Assembly (NCBI RefSeq): GCF_030272615.1
Contig: NC_081410.1
Coordinates: 228,756,915 to 228,820,914, forward strand
From: Cryptomeria japonica
Lineage: Eukaryota; Streptophyta; Pinopsida; Cupressales; Cupressaceae
Reading direction: 5' to 3'
DNA: 64,000 nucleotides
Shown: positions 42,935 to 53,117 of the stretch, in pieces
Numbering within the stretch: the stretch's first letter is position 1
How the letters are laid out: every line of letters begins with the position of its first letter
The notes under the pieces: model-generated
The model's database searches: none
What the model was told of the DNA's origin: nothing
What the model saw: the letters and a program-made list of their open reading frames with translations, nothing else
Program-made: the position numbers and the translations under genes

Positions 42935-45720
42935 GTATCACAACTTGTCACCCATTCTCTGGCGTCATTATGCAGTGTCGGCCACCACAAGCCAGCTAGG
43001 AGGACCTTCCTTGCTGTCGTATCCGATCCCATGTGTCCTCCAGCGGCCCCTTCATGGGCTTCTCTCAATACTCCTGGGATTTCCTCTTCCAAGACGCATC
43101 GTCGTAGGATCTGGTCAGGTCCCATTTTGTAGAGAAGGCCATTTATAAGTTGGAATGTTCGGCTTCTTAATACAAGTTTCCGTCTTTCGCCTGCTGACAT
43201 TTCCTTGGGAAATTTTGACGTTGACAGGTATTCACCCACACTCGTGTACCAATGAGGAAGGATGGCAATGCGAAAAAGATGGGCGTCCGGGAAATCCTCG
43301 CTAACGCCTTCGGCCGGCTCTCCAGACTTGATCCGTGATAGCTGGTCGGCTATGACATGGCTCCTGCCAGGTCTGACAATGATGTTGAACGTAAATTCTT
43401 GTAACAGTAACAGCCATCGACTAATCCGCCCCTGGATGATTGGCTTGTTCACCAAATACATCAATGCCTGGTGATCCACATAAAATGTGAATGGTGTCGC
43501 CAATAGGTAATGTCGGAATTTTTGGACGGAGTATACCATGCCGAGGGCTTCTCTCTCCGTCGTGCTGTAGTTCCTCTCCGCGTTTGACAAGAGTCGACTT
43601 GCAAAATATACTGGGTGGTCCAGCCCGTGGCTGCCGACCTGTGCCAGGGTGGCCCCTATGGCGAAGTTGGATGCGTCGACATGTACATGGAACTCTTTGT
43701 CCCAGTCCGGGTATGTCAAGATTGGCGCACCCACCAACCGTGACTTTAACTCTTGAAAAGCCTCTTCTTGGGCCGTCCCCCAGACGTACGGCTCCCCCCT
43801 TCGTGTCAGCCTATCAAGTGGGTATGATACTTGGGCAAAGTTCTTAATAAACCGCATATAATACCCGATGTGTCCAAGAAATGACTTGACGCCAGTGACA
43901 TCGTCGGGCACCTCCATCTCCACAATGACCCGTATTTTGTCAGGGTCCGTCTTCAGTCCAGCCTTGCAGACGATGTGCCCTAGTAACTTGCCCTGAGGCA
44001 CCATAAATCTGCATTTCTTGGGATTTAGGGCGAGGCGGGCTCGTCGGCATCTCTCCATGCATTCGCCAAGTGCGGCCAGATGTGCCTCCTCCGTGCTGTA
44101 AATGGACCAATCATCCAAGAATGCTTTGAAGTTTCCTACGGACATTTTATCGAAGATATGGAGGATTATCCATTGAAAGGTAGCTGGCACGTTGCACAAC
44201 CCGAATGGCATCCGGTTGTATGCATAGATGCCATCTTCTACGACAAAGGTGGTCTTCAATTTGTCCTCCTCTGCAATGGAAATTTGATTATATCCGGAGA
44301 ATCCATCCATAAATGAATAAATTTCGTGACCCGCGACTTCCTCGAGGATGGTGTCTGTGAATGGTATGGGAAATGGATCTTTAATTGTGACAGCATTCAA
44401 ACACCTGAAGTCTACACAGATTCTTATCTGATCGGCCTCCTTTTTCAAGGATATCACAATGGGTGATACCCATTCACTCGTCTGGACCTTGAAGATAATC
44501 CCTGATTCAAGCATGCGGTCAATTTCGTTATTTACCCTGGCCGCATAATTTTTGTTCATCCTGTATGGCCTCTTCCGTACGGGCACGGCTCCGGGAACCA
44601 GAGGGATCCGATGTACACAAAGTTCTTGTGGTACCCCCTTGAGGTCCTTATATGTCCAAGCGAACACATCCTTGTATTCTGTGAAGATTTTGAACGCCGC
44701 CGTCTTTAAGACCGGATTCCAGTCATCGCCGACCAGAATATTTTTCTGTTCTGAAGTTTCTCCGAGGTTTGTAACTTGAAGTGCGGATTCTTCGTATCTT
44801 ATGGGCTTACTTTTGTCAAACTGGTGCGCTGGTGCGTCATCCATAGGGACATCCCCTTCCTTGTATTGTCCGTATTCTGGCGGAAACTCGTTCATGTCAG
44901 GTCCTTCAATCCCCAACATATTGCACCCGTACAATAATTCATAGTCTTCCATTTGCCAATGGAAGAGCCCTCTTAAAGAATCCGTCTCATCCTCAGAACA
45001 GGCTTGAATTCCTAAGATGCCTTCCTCATCTGGTTCCCTGCCCTCTTTTCCTTCGTCGGTATCGTCTCCGTCGGACTTTGACTCTGACGCCAACTCTTCA
45101 CTGACCAGTTGAGTTTTGAGGTCAATGGTATACCTTCGGCAAGCCTTTTCCATGGACAAGGTGTTCTTCTTCCAATTGTGGTTTGCTTTGGCCGCCACCA
45201 ACCAGCCTCTGCCGAGGATGGCGTCGTACCCCTTCTTCTTCAATGGGATGACCACAAAATTCAAGACGAACGGTTGTGTTCCGATCGTCACTGGTTGCGC
45301 CATGAGTGTGCCAAGCGGCTTGATGCCGTGTTGGTCTGCTCCCAATAAATTAAAGGTGGATGGCCAGAGAGTAGGTTTACCCAATTTTTTCCATGTTTCC
45401 TCTGGCAAGACATTTACTCCCGACCCGCCGTCGACAATTGTGTCGGTCAGGATGGTGCCCAATATACCCATTTCCACCACTGCTGGGTGTCTACCATTGT
45501 TGATCGTTAGGGTTAATGGGTCTGCTGCTGTCTCGCCAAGGTTGTCCTTGCCATGTATTGGTTGGCCTACTGGGGTTATTATTGCGGATTGCAACAATGT
45601 CGCTCGCAAGTGCGGCATACTTTCCAGGAGGTCCTTCATTTTGACGGGTATCTCGACCTGTAACAGTTGGTTTATAATGTTTGTTTCTCCTTCAGAGCGA
45701 GAAGTACCCGCAAGCCCCAT
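42853..45720 (-). CDS. pol of the young element: protease, reverse transcriptase, RNase H, integrase zinc region
   Basis: ATG at 45,720 gives 955 codons. A retropepsin segment sits near residue 96 (IVDGGSGVNVLPEE). An acidic linker leads to reverse transcriptase with SFMDGFSGYNQI, MPFGLCNVPATFQ and the catalytic AFLDDWSIY near residue 538. RNase H has VHVDASNFAIGATLAQ (about 685), TEREALGMVY and VDHQALMYL. The integrase HHCC zinc region is at 887-930 (HEGAAGGHMG and CDTCQRAG). The frame then runs off after a shift at about 42,895. It overlaps the end of gag by 29 bases in the +1 frame relative to gag, so it could be made by frameshifting or separate initiation. Confidence 0.92.
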   Translation of the reverse strand: MGLAGTSRSEGETNIINQLLQVEIPVKMKDLLESMPHLRATLLQSAIITPVGQPIHGKDNLGETAADPLTLTINNGRHPAVVEMGILGTILTDTIVDGGSGVNVLPEETWKKLGKPTLWPSTFNLLGADQHGIKPLGTLMAQPVTIGTQPFVLNFVVIPLKKKGYDAILGRGWLVAAKANHNWKKNTLSMEKACRRYTIDLKTQLVSEELASESKSDGDDTDEGKEGREPDEEGILGIQACSEDETDSLRGLFHWQMEDYELLYGCNMLGIEGPDMNEFPPEYGQYKEGDVPMDDAPAHQFDKSKPIRYEESALQVTNLGETSEQKNILVGDDWNPVLKTAAFKIFTEYKDVFAWTYKDLKGVPQELCVHRIPLVPGAVPVRKRPYRMNKNYAARVNNEIDRMLESGIIFKVQTSEWVSPIVISLKKEADQIRICVDFRCLNAVTIKDPFPIPFTDTILEEVAGHEIYSFMDGFSGYNQISIAEEDKLKTTFVVEDGIYAYNRMPFGLCNVPATFQWIILHIFDKMSVGNFKAFLDDWSIYSTEEAHLAALGECMERCRRARLALNPKKCRFMVPQGKLLGHIVCKAGLKTDPDKIRVIVEMEVPDDVTGVKSFLGHIGYYMRFIKNFAQVSYPLDRLTRRGEPYVWGTAQEEAFQELKSRLVGAPILTYPDWDKEFHVHVDASNFAIGATLAQVGSHGLDHPVYFASRLLSNAERNYSTTEREALGMVYSVQKFRHYLLATPFTFYVDHQALMYLVNKPIIQGRISRWLLLLQEFTFNIIVRPGRSHVIADQLSRIKSGEPAEGVSEDFPDAHLFRIAILPHWYTSVGEYLSTSKFPKEMSAGERRKLVLRSRTFQLINGLLYKMGPDQILRRCVLEEEIPGVLREAHEGAAGGHMGSDTTARKVLLAGLWWPTLHNDAREWVTSCDTCQRAGRPLKRDFITRRMLKSCSKDGG

Positions 45721-47383
45721 CCTTGCTCGTTGACATCTCCTTCTCCAGTTCCGCTCGTGCCTCCAGTGCCTTTCGTTTTTCCGTGCGGGGATCTGGATAA
45801 GTGGCTGCTTTTGTCTTGGACCTTGTTATGGCGAGTGCATCCTCCGTTTCTACATTCAATAGGTTCACGCCAGATTTGGGACAATTGCCATCATCATGGT
45901 CCCCCGGACCGCACCACTTGCAAAGTTTTTGTGGTGCTTCCTCCACTGTACAGTCTTTGGCGAAATGCCCCCAGTGATTGCAAGCTCGGCATTGTATCAT
46001 CGGCCGCCCTTTAGCGTCATATTGGATTCGGCTTCTATTATTCGTATTGTTATTATTACCTCTTCCTCGCCTGTTGTTTCGATAGCCGCCAGATGAGGCG
46101 TTGTTGCTCGCAGGCTGGGACGTGCCGGCTGACGCAGATGGTTCTGTAAAGAGAACCTGTTGGTTACGTGTCCTCATATTGTACGGACACTCCTTGGTAA
46201 GGTGCCCGGCAATCTGGCAAATATCGCAAAATGCTTTTTTCGGACAAGACCCCTTGGTGTGTCCGTCGGTACGGCAGTCCGTGCACCATAACTCCCCTTC
46301 GTCGCCCTTGCTTGTGCTTCCTTTGGTTGCCTTTATCTCTCTCATCATTCGCTCCATATCTTTCTGGAGAGCCCGTACCTTCCGATTAGAGTTGTCATCA
46401 CTGCTATCACTTTTGTCAGAAGAGGAATCATCCTCCGACGAGGATTTATTTTTCTTCTTCTTGGACGTCTTCTGTTCACTTTCTAAATCCATTGCCCTGT
46501 TATAGGCGTCGGAATATGAAGGAGGAGGTACTATCTTCATTTTTCGTCTAAGGGATTTCTTTAGACCTTCCACGAACCACCATTTTTTCAGTCCGTCTGC
46601 CGGCTGATTCTCCATCTTTCCTAGCAGCTCTTTGAGCCGCCGGCTGTAGGTTCGAACAGCCTCGTCCTTTCTTTGTTTCGTGCCGTAGATTTCGGCTACG
46701 ATCTCATTATCGTCTCTTAGGAGACGAAACTCTGCTTGAAATTCCTTCTTCAAGTCTGCCCATGTGCTAATTTTAGCCTTATCCGTATCCGAAAACCAGT
46801 CGATGGCTATGCCCCTCAGGGTTGCGGGAAACTGTGTTACCCACTCGTCCTCATCGGTAACACCATTCGCTCCCCAAATTGTTTCACAAGTGTGACAGTG
46901 GCGGACAGGGTCTTCTTTCCCATCCCCATGGAACTTTGGAAGTTTTTGTTTTTGTGCCATACCTTGCCTTTTTACTACTGGTGGCTGTTGTCCTACTCTG
47001 GATGGGTCAGATCCTATAAGGGGTGCTTGACCGCCGTGCCCCGGTGTCCCTCGGACACTCCTGGCAGCCCCGGTGTCTTCTCCCTCTTCTGCCTCCTCCC
47101 CACTCCTTGGAGTTTTCCTAGCCTCTGGTGTGTGTGGCAAGTCCCTCAAATCCCTCAACTGAGTTTTGGTACACTCTATCCTACGGCGGGTTTCCGCAAG
47201 TAACTCCTCCCGACTCCGTGGGTGGCCGTTGGCCTCACCGTCCCCTTCGGAGCGTTCCTCCTCTCTTCGCTTATACCTCTGTCGCCTTTCCGCTTGCTGT
47301 TCAAGGATCAAGGCACGTTGGGCTACTGCACGTTCATCTATATATTGTTGCTTATTTTTGTCTTTATTCAGTGTATTGGGCAT
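45692..47383 (-). CDS. gag of the young element with four CCHC knuckles
   Basis: ATG at 47,383, 563 codons. A charged helical N-terminus (ILEQQAERRQRYKRREEER) is followed by a linker, then the retrotransposon capsid domain at about 140-280 (KLPKFHGDGKEDPVRHCHTC, LRGIAIDWFSD, WADLKKEFQAEFR). A Lys/Ser/Asp-rich patch sits near 305-335. Four CX2CX4HX4C knuckles follow: CTDCRTDGHTKGSC (about 361), CDICQIAGHLTKEC (about 389), CRACNHWGHFAKDC (about 464) and CKWCGPGDHDDGNC (about 489). One or two knuckles are usual in plant Ty3/gypsy gag. It packages element RNA into particles. It is open throughout. Confidence 0.9.
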   Translation of the reverse strand: MPNTLNKDKNKQQYIDERAVAQRALILEQQAERRQRYKRREEERSEGDGEANGHPRSREELLAETRRRIECTKTQLRDLRDLPHTPEARKTPRSGEEAEEGEDTGAARSVRGTPGHGGQAPLIGSDPSRVGQQPPVVKRQGMAQKQKLPKFHGDGKEDPVRHCHTCETIWGANGVTDEDEWVTQFPATLRGIAIDWFSDTDKAKISTWADLKKEFQAEFRLLRDDNEIVAEIYGTKQRKDEAVRTYSRRLKELLGKMENQPADGLKKWWFVEGLKKSLRRKMKIVPPPSYSDAYNRAMDLESEQKTSKKKKNKSSSEDDSSSDKSDSSDDNSNRKVRALQKDMERMMREIKATKGSTSKGDEGELWCTDCRTDGHTKGSCPKKAFCDICQIAGHLTKECPYNMRTRNQQVLFTEPSASAGTSQPASNNASSGGYRNNRRGRGNNNNTNNRSRIQYDAKGRPMIQCRACNHWGHFAKDCTVEEAPQKLCKWCGPGDHDDGNCPKSGVNLLNVETEDALAITRSKTKAATYPDPRTEKRKALEARAELEKEMSTSKDGACGYFSL

Positions 47384-47523
47384 TAATTCCCAGACCGCTT
47401 TCTATATACTTAATGACATAAAAAGTAGAACACTTTTATTCATTCATAATGTGGAAGACAAGTTTAGGCCAACAATATGACATAATTATTACAATAAGTG
47501 TTCTTTATTCCGTCTCGTATGGC

Positions 47524-47889
47524 TCACGGTTCAAATGCCCCTGACCTGGCGCCATCTCGTTCTGCTTCCCGTTCCTCGTACTGTTGCAAAATTTCTTGGC
47601 GTCGCTCTTCCTGGGCAACCTCCTCCAGGCGAGCTTGTTGTGCCAACGATGCTTGTGCTAGCAATCGGGGGAGATGGTTCATCAACCGATTTACCTCCGG
47701 ACTCACTTCCAACGCTGTCCACACGGCACTTAGTGGGACTTCCGCCTCCGCCGCCTCTCGTCGCACGTAGGTCTGAATGGCTACTTGGAGTAGAATTGAA
47801 AATTCTCTCGTCGCGGTGTCTTCTCCTACGTAAAGTTCTGTTTGGGCATCGTCGATCTCCGGGTTCACCTCACCAACGGGTAGGCCCAT
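47524..47889 (-). CDS. Small ORF between primer site and gag (121 codons)
   Basis: The first ATG is at 47,889 (MGLPVGEVNPEIDD); the frame is open back to the primer site. It encodes an acidic N-terminus and a helical, Gln/Glu/Arg-rich end (LAQQARLEEVAQEERRQEIL) resembling the start of gag. It ends 140 bases before gag in a different frame. Some plant Tat-lineage elements carry an ORF before gag, but I recognise no domain. It could be leader sequence open by chance. Confidence 0.45.
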   Translation of the reverse strand: MGLPVGEVNPEIDDAQTELYVGEDTATREFSILLQVAIQTYVRREAAEAEVPLSAVWTALEVSPEVNRLMNHLPRLLAQASLAQQARLEEVAQEERRQEILQQYEEREAERDGARSGAFEP

Positions 47890-47932
47890 TGTGTCTGTGC
47901 GCCATCCGTGTCTTCCGTTCCGAGTTCGTCTA

Positions 47933-47945
47933 GGCAACGGCGCCA
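47933..47945 (-). other. Primer binding site of the young element (tRNA-Asp type)
   Basis: The minus strand reads TGGCGCCGTTGCC two bases inside the 5' LTR. This is complementary to the 3' end of plant tRNA-Asp (GGCAACGGCGCCA) over 13 bases, as used by several chromodomain-less plant gypsy elements. Confidence 0.8.
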
Positions 47946-47947
47946 AA

Positions 47948-48221
47948 TGTTTACCTCACTGGGTAAACAGGAAGAATACAGAAATCGAACAGCAATGTAC
48001 AATGCAAATGTAAAAGAAGTACCAGAATAAGCTTTCCATTAATGTCAAAGGATGTTCATATTATATCTGTCGTCAACATTACATATCCCAACACCCGGAG
48101 GTGGTACAATATATGACAGCCGAAGGGGTGCGACACAACCGTCGCGACTCCAACTACCTACCCGTCGGCTAACTAACTATTGATAATTAACATTACTAAC
48201 TATACACTTTTCCCGATAACA
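47948..48221 (-). repeat. 5' LTR of the young element
   Basis: It is 274 bp and identical in length to the 3' LTR with two substitutions. TACAT follows at 48,222-48,226. Confidence 0.95.
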
Positions 48222-48469
48222 TACATCGCTCTTTTAAGAAAAAGAAAGTTTCTTGATTGCCTTATTATGTGTTATTGCATTATGCTAGTTAATATCAGCA
48301 ATTTCTTTCATATAATATTCAAGAATCTTGCTTAAAACATCAAAAACCAATCAAACACAAGAAAAACCAGTCAAACCCCTTCCAAATATAAGCCTGCCAA
48401 AGACTTTATCAGCAAAACAAACAGTTGGTTTGGATCACGTTTGAAAAAAATTAGATTGGGGATCTTTTA
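48222..48469 (+). repeat. Chromovirus 5' LTR, second part
   Basis: It begins with the duplicated TACAT, then CGCTCTTTTAAG, and ends GGGGATCTTTTA. It matches 55,076-55,323, whose end is GGGGATCTTTCA. Confidence 0.9.
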
Positions 48470-48470
48470 G

Positions 48471-48483
48471 TGGTATCAGTGCC
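48471..48483 (+). other. Primer binding site of the chromovirus
   Basis: TGGTATCAGTGCC, close to the initiator-Met tRNA complement TGGTATCAGAGC, lies one base after the LTR. Confidence 0.75.
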
Positions 48484-48580
48484 ATGACCCTGCCAGCCTG
48501 AGGGTCTTGTGGCTTCTTACATGCATTGCAAATAGTTTGGGTCTTACAAATACTACACCCACAGAAGAGGACCCCATCAT

Positions 48581-50664
48581 TTGGCCATTAATTTCGATGT
48601 GCCAATAAGTACAGACATGGATGATCATCAAGAGGGTAGTAGGAGCCCTAAACACAAACAGAATCGGGCAGACCCTCATGAACTACTTAGAACTCTTGTA
48701 GAGTCATTGCCTAAGATTGTGCAAGCACTTGACAGGTTACAAGATACATTGGACGGATTGGACTTAGGGCGCCATAGGGATAGGCGTGACAGGCATGATG
48801 GATCATAGTTTGACAATGCACATGGTTCACATAGACACAAGAGGGCTCACACTCGGGCAGTAAATAGACCCCTACAGCCTCAGTTCCCTCCTAGAGATGA
48901 GCCACTTCCAGATGACACTATGTTGCTTGGGCGACACAGTGTTTCATCTCGTCCAAGTCACCTTCTTCAGATGATAGACCAGCATTGCATGGAGATATCC
49001 AGATGATATTGGACAGACACAACTTAGTGTTTGGAGACCTTCCTGTCGGTAGACCTCCTAATCGTGGGTTTGAGCATGTGAGAGCTAGAGGAGGGTGCCA
49101 AATCCGTGATTACAGTTCCTTACCGTCATCCTAAGGCATTTAAGGATGAGATAGAGAAGACCATTTGGGAGTTATTGGACATGGGATTCATTAGGCCTAG
49201 TTCTAGCCCCTTCGCTTCTTCTGTGGTGTTGGTGAAGAAGGATGGCACTATGTGCATGTGCATTGACTACCGAGCACTCAATAAGAAAACAATTAAGAAC
49301 AGGTATCCGATTCTGCACATTGATGAGTTACTTGATGAGCTCCCTGGGGCAGTGTAGTTTTCGAAGATTGACCTTCGATCAGGATACCATCAGATCCGTA
49401 TTCGTGAGGAGGACATCCATAAGACAGCATTCAAATGCCACTACGGACATTATGAGTTTTTAGTGATGCCGTTCGGTCTCACTAACGCACCTGATATGTT
49501 TCAGTCATGCATGAATCATGTGTTCAATAAGCAGTTGCGTATGTGCTTGTATTCTTTGATGACATCCCGATATACAGTAGAACCTGGGAGGGGCACATGA
49601 GGATATTGGATGAGGTTCTTGGTCTTATGGAGGCTCAGTCTCTGTTTGCCAAGATGTCCAAATGTGAATTTGGACTTACAAAGATATTATACCTGGGTCA
49701 CGTGATTGGTGCAGATGGTGTGAAGGTTCACCAGGAAAAGATATAGGCAATACTAGATTGGCTGCCACCTAGGAATGTTAGAGTTGCGAGGTTTCCTAGG
49801 ATTATGTGCTTACTATAGGAGGTTTGTGAAGGGGTATTCATAGCTAGTGGCCCCTTTGACAAATCTTACACGAAAGGGTGCTTTTTGTTGGACAGAGGAG
49901 GCTTAGAGTGTATTTGATAGGCTTAAGTAGGTTATGAGCACATGTCATGTCCTAGCTCTTCAGGATTTCTCTTAGCCCTTTGTTCTAGAGTGTGATGCTT
50001 CAAGAGGTTGTATAGGGGTGGTACTTATGCAAAACCGCCATCCCATTCCATACGAGAGCAGGAAATTGAAGGGCAATGAGAGATTCTACTCCACCTACAA
50101 TAAGGAGATGCTCACCATCATGCATGCTTTGGCGAAGTTTCGGCAGTATTTGGTGAGTGGGAAGTTTGTGGTGAGAACCGACCACAACAATTTGAAATAT
50201 TTCCAGGAACAAAAAACTCAATGAGCGCCAACAGAAATGGGTCAGCAAGATTCAGCCATATGATTTCCACATTGAGTTTGTCAAGGGGAAGAAAAATGTT
50301 GTTGTTGATGCACTTTCCAGGAGGCCTTCAGTTGCTGCCCTTTGTTCCATAAGCGAGATTTCAGCTGTGATTGGAAGTCTCAACTTTCAGTTGAGTATTC
50401 CAAAAATCAGTTTGCATGTGAGATTATAGATGGACAGGTCCAGGATGACAAGTATGCAGTGATTATTGATGTATACTACAAGAATAGAATCTACTTAGTT
50501 CCTGGATCGAAGTTAAAGGAAAAGATTCTACGTGCTATTCATGATACTCCACTAGTAGGACATCCTGGGTACTTCAAAACTTACAAGCAAGTTTGCGAGA
50601 GATTTTCATGGAAAGGACTCAAGGATGATGTCTTACGCTATGTTCGCGAGTGTGCTGTCATGTG
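48581..50664 (+). pseudogene. Chromovirus gag remnant, reverse transcriptase, RNase H and integrase zinc region
   Basis: 48,581-48,808 is a gag N-terminus (LVESLPKIVQALDRLQDTLD). Most of gag and all of protease are missing. At about 49,040-49,090 the text jumps to PVGRPPNRGFEHV and then reverse transcriptase: [59 protein letters not shown] and the catalytic FFDDIPIYS (about 49,545). RNase H reads CDASRGCIGVVLMQN, YNKEMLTIMHAL and VRTDHNNLKYF. The integrase zinc part is HDTPLVGHPGYFKTYKQV then VRECAVMC, where the 2.45-kb insertion begins. Several stops and shifts are present. Confidence 0.85.
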
Positions 50665-52710
50665 CCCTCCTTGATCGTTATATGTCATGTCCCCTTTGTC
50701 ATACCCCATCCTCATTCATCATGATTTTTTCTAATCAAGGGATATAACCTAAATATAGCAATTAAAATTGTTTATTTATTAATTTAATATTTAATTTATT
50801 CAATATGTACAAATGAAATAAATGTAACGACTACTACTATTTAATTAATATTTTATTATTATAATTAAATAATATTTAGTAAAGTTTGCGATGTCCCCAT
50901 ATTATCAAATAATAGTGATTTATATCTAAATATGCTTATAAATCAATTATTTATTTATGAGTTTATTGTTCGTTCAAATTAAAGATATGAATGAACCTCC
51001 TTAGTATTAAATAATCAAATCCATCAATAAACAGATTACTAATATACCTTAATATGGGTATTACGTATCACATATTAATCATCTTATTAATATCAAATAT
51101 TCATTAATATTTTTATTAAATAATTACATGAAGCAATAATGATTAAGACAACAATTTTACTGTTATTAACAGCAGGCACGAAGTTTATATATTAAATAGG
51201 GATTACGACAATATCAAGAACAACAGCAGAACAAAGATCCTTATAGATTGCAGCAAAACAAAGATCCTAAAGATCTTGATTGCGGCTTTCACTCATCGGT
51301 TAGATAGCGAACAGTGATGAAGGAACTTATTGGTAATACGGGCTAGTCAATAGTTAATACAATGGCAACAAGTTAATCGTCAAAACATTGTTTTAATAAT
51401 AAACCACCTTACAAATGACATGATACCCCTAACTAGTGTGATTCCTCATATATGAATAGAAACGATAATTATTAAGGTTCTTATGAATTATTATACTAGT
51501 GGAATCAATCCTTTGTGAAAAAATAAAGGAAATCATTAGTAAATGGGATATGTCTCTTCAAATGAGACATCCACTCAAAGGGTATGACTCTTGAAAAGTT
51601 GAAGATATAAATAAGAAATAAAAATGAATGTAAGGGGGGATAGGGACTCACACGTAGAGCAAGGGAATACAACAAGATAAAGTCAGCAGTCAAACTGACT
51701 GTTAGAAACAGCACAGTATAGTCATTGGGACAGTGATAAGTATATAGGGCACTGCATTATTAATTTAGTATAAGTATTAAAAACACAACTAACAATAATA
51801 ATAAAGACGGATTTATTAATATTTGATAATGTTATAACTTATGATAATTAAATATGGTTAGTAAGATAAATATAATATGGTACTGTTAAAAAGGCAATAA
51901 GATAAATGTAATAAGATGTCGTTAATAATAAAAATAATATAATATAATACTATTAATAGAATATAAATGTCATATGATATAGTATAATGTTGTTAATATA
52001 ATGACCTTAATATAATATAATGCTGACAATACCCTTGATAATGTAATATAACATAATGACGGTGTAGGTTCCAGACCAAGCTTTATTTAACATAAATGTC
52101 CTGCTATTGTGATTCTAGGACAGTATATAAGAGGGTCCCATTAGGGGACATTACAAGGCTGCACCAGCAGACTACGGAAAGGTAAGAGGATAGTTGCACA
52201 CCTCGGGAATATATATGTGTGTGGACATGTGTGCCACACACACACATATATGTTTAGAATGATCTGTCATATATCTCGAATCTCTTTGACAGAGTTATAG
52301 TCTTAGCGTAAAAATGTCTCATATATATGTACCAATGTATATATGTAGGTATGTAGTATATATGTGTGTATGCAATATATATATGTATGTATGCAATATA
52401 TATATGTACGTATGCAGGTTATATATAAGTATGTATGAAGGATATATGTATGTATGTAGGATCAATAATAGTAATACGTAGATGCAGGCATAAAATATAG
52501 ATGATAGTGAAATATAAAATGTAATACGAATAACAATAATTTGGCTATGTGATGGAGGCTATTGGGAGGAAATTCCCTTAGCCTAATTCAGGGATTATGA
52601 TGATCCCTGGTAGGCAGTATATACTGTGTACTTATATGCATATGTGTTATGGCTTGGGTGTCAAAAGTTCACCCAAGAAGAGACGGATCTGGCCGGTCCT
52701 CTCTGGTAGA

Positions 52711-52862
52711 CTTGGATGATGAGATGCATCATCCAAGGCAAGGAATTGATCATATATGATGGTCTTCCTTGGTAGGCTTGGATGTACGACATTACATCCA
52801 AGACAAGAATTGAATTATCCATCAATTTCCTAATATGGCTTGGAACCAAGATGGCTTCCAAG
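52711..52862. repeat. Three consecutive hairpins with CTTGGA...TCCAAG arms
   Basis: Hairpins at 52,711-52,737 (10-bp stem CTTGGATGAT), 52,777-52,802 (10-bp stem CTTGGATGTA) and 52,839-52,862 (7-bp stem CTTGGAA) have conserved outer arms. Their inner bases change in matching pairs. The first two are followed by GCAAGGAATTGA and ACAAGAATTGA. Confidence 0.8.
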
Positions 52863-52983
52863 AAGGCGAGCATCATAACTGCCTAAGGACATGTCCCAGT
52901 ACTACACTCGTATCCTTTTTTATTAAATAAGAATTGAGATTAATTTTAATTAAGTAATTGAAATTTAATTGCAAATTAGATTA

Positions 52984-52987
<4 letters not shown>

Positions 52988-53056
<69 letters not shown>
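52988..53056. repeat. (AT)n microsatellite
   Basis: An uninterrupted AT dinucleotide run of about 68 bp near the right end of the insertion. Confidence 0.95.
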
Positions 53057-53062
<6 letters not shown>

Positions 53063-53117
53063 CATTCTAACAGTTTGTTTTGCAGGACAGTGATCTCCAA
53101 CTAGTAGGGACATTACA

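Larger units (their letters stand above)
37530..48221 (-). mobile_element. Young Ty3/gypsy element without chromodomain (Tat/Athila-like), with extra ORFs and a captured host gene piece
   Basis: LTRs of 274 bp differ at 2 positions (about 0.7 percent). The target duplication TACAT is at 37,525-37,529 and 48,222-48,226. The primer site matches the 3' end of plant tRNA-Asp. Read on the minus strand the order is small ORF, gag, pol, polypurine stretch, palindrome array, captured ANTH fragment (antisense), palindrome stretch, third ORF, polypurine tract. Pol is intact up to integrase, which has two frameshifts, so this copy would need help to move. Lineage is inferred from the primer site, the absence of a chromodomain and the third ORF. 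Confidence 0.92.
50665..53117 (-). mobile_element. AT-rich 2.45-kb insertion in the chromovirus integrase (solo LTR or non-autonomous element)
   Basis: ATGTG occurs at both edges (50,660-50,664 and 53,118-53,122), and the interrupted integrase text resumes directly beyond it. Its right end GGGACATTACA (53,107-53,117) is the inverse of TGTCATGTCCC at 50,683-50,693 with one mismatch. Read on the minus strand it would start TGTAATGTCCC like the LTRs of this group. It has no coding frame of note. GGGGACATTACA also occurs at 52,144-52,155, so it may be composite. Orientation and type are uncertain. Confidence 0.55.
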
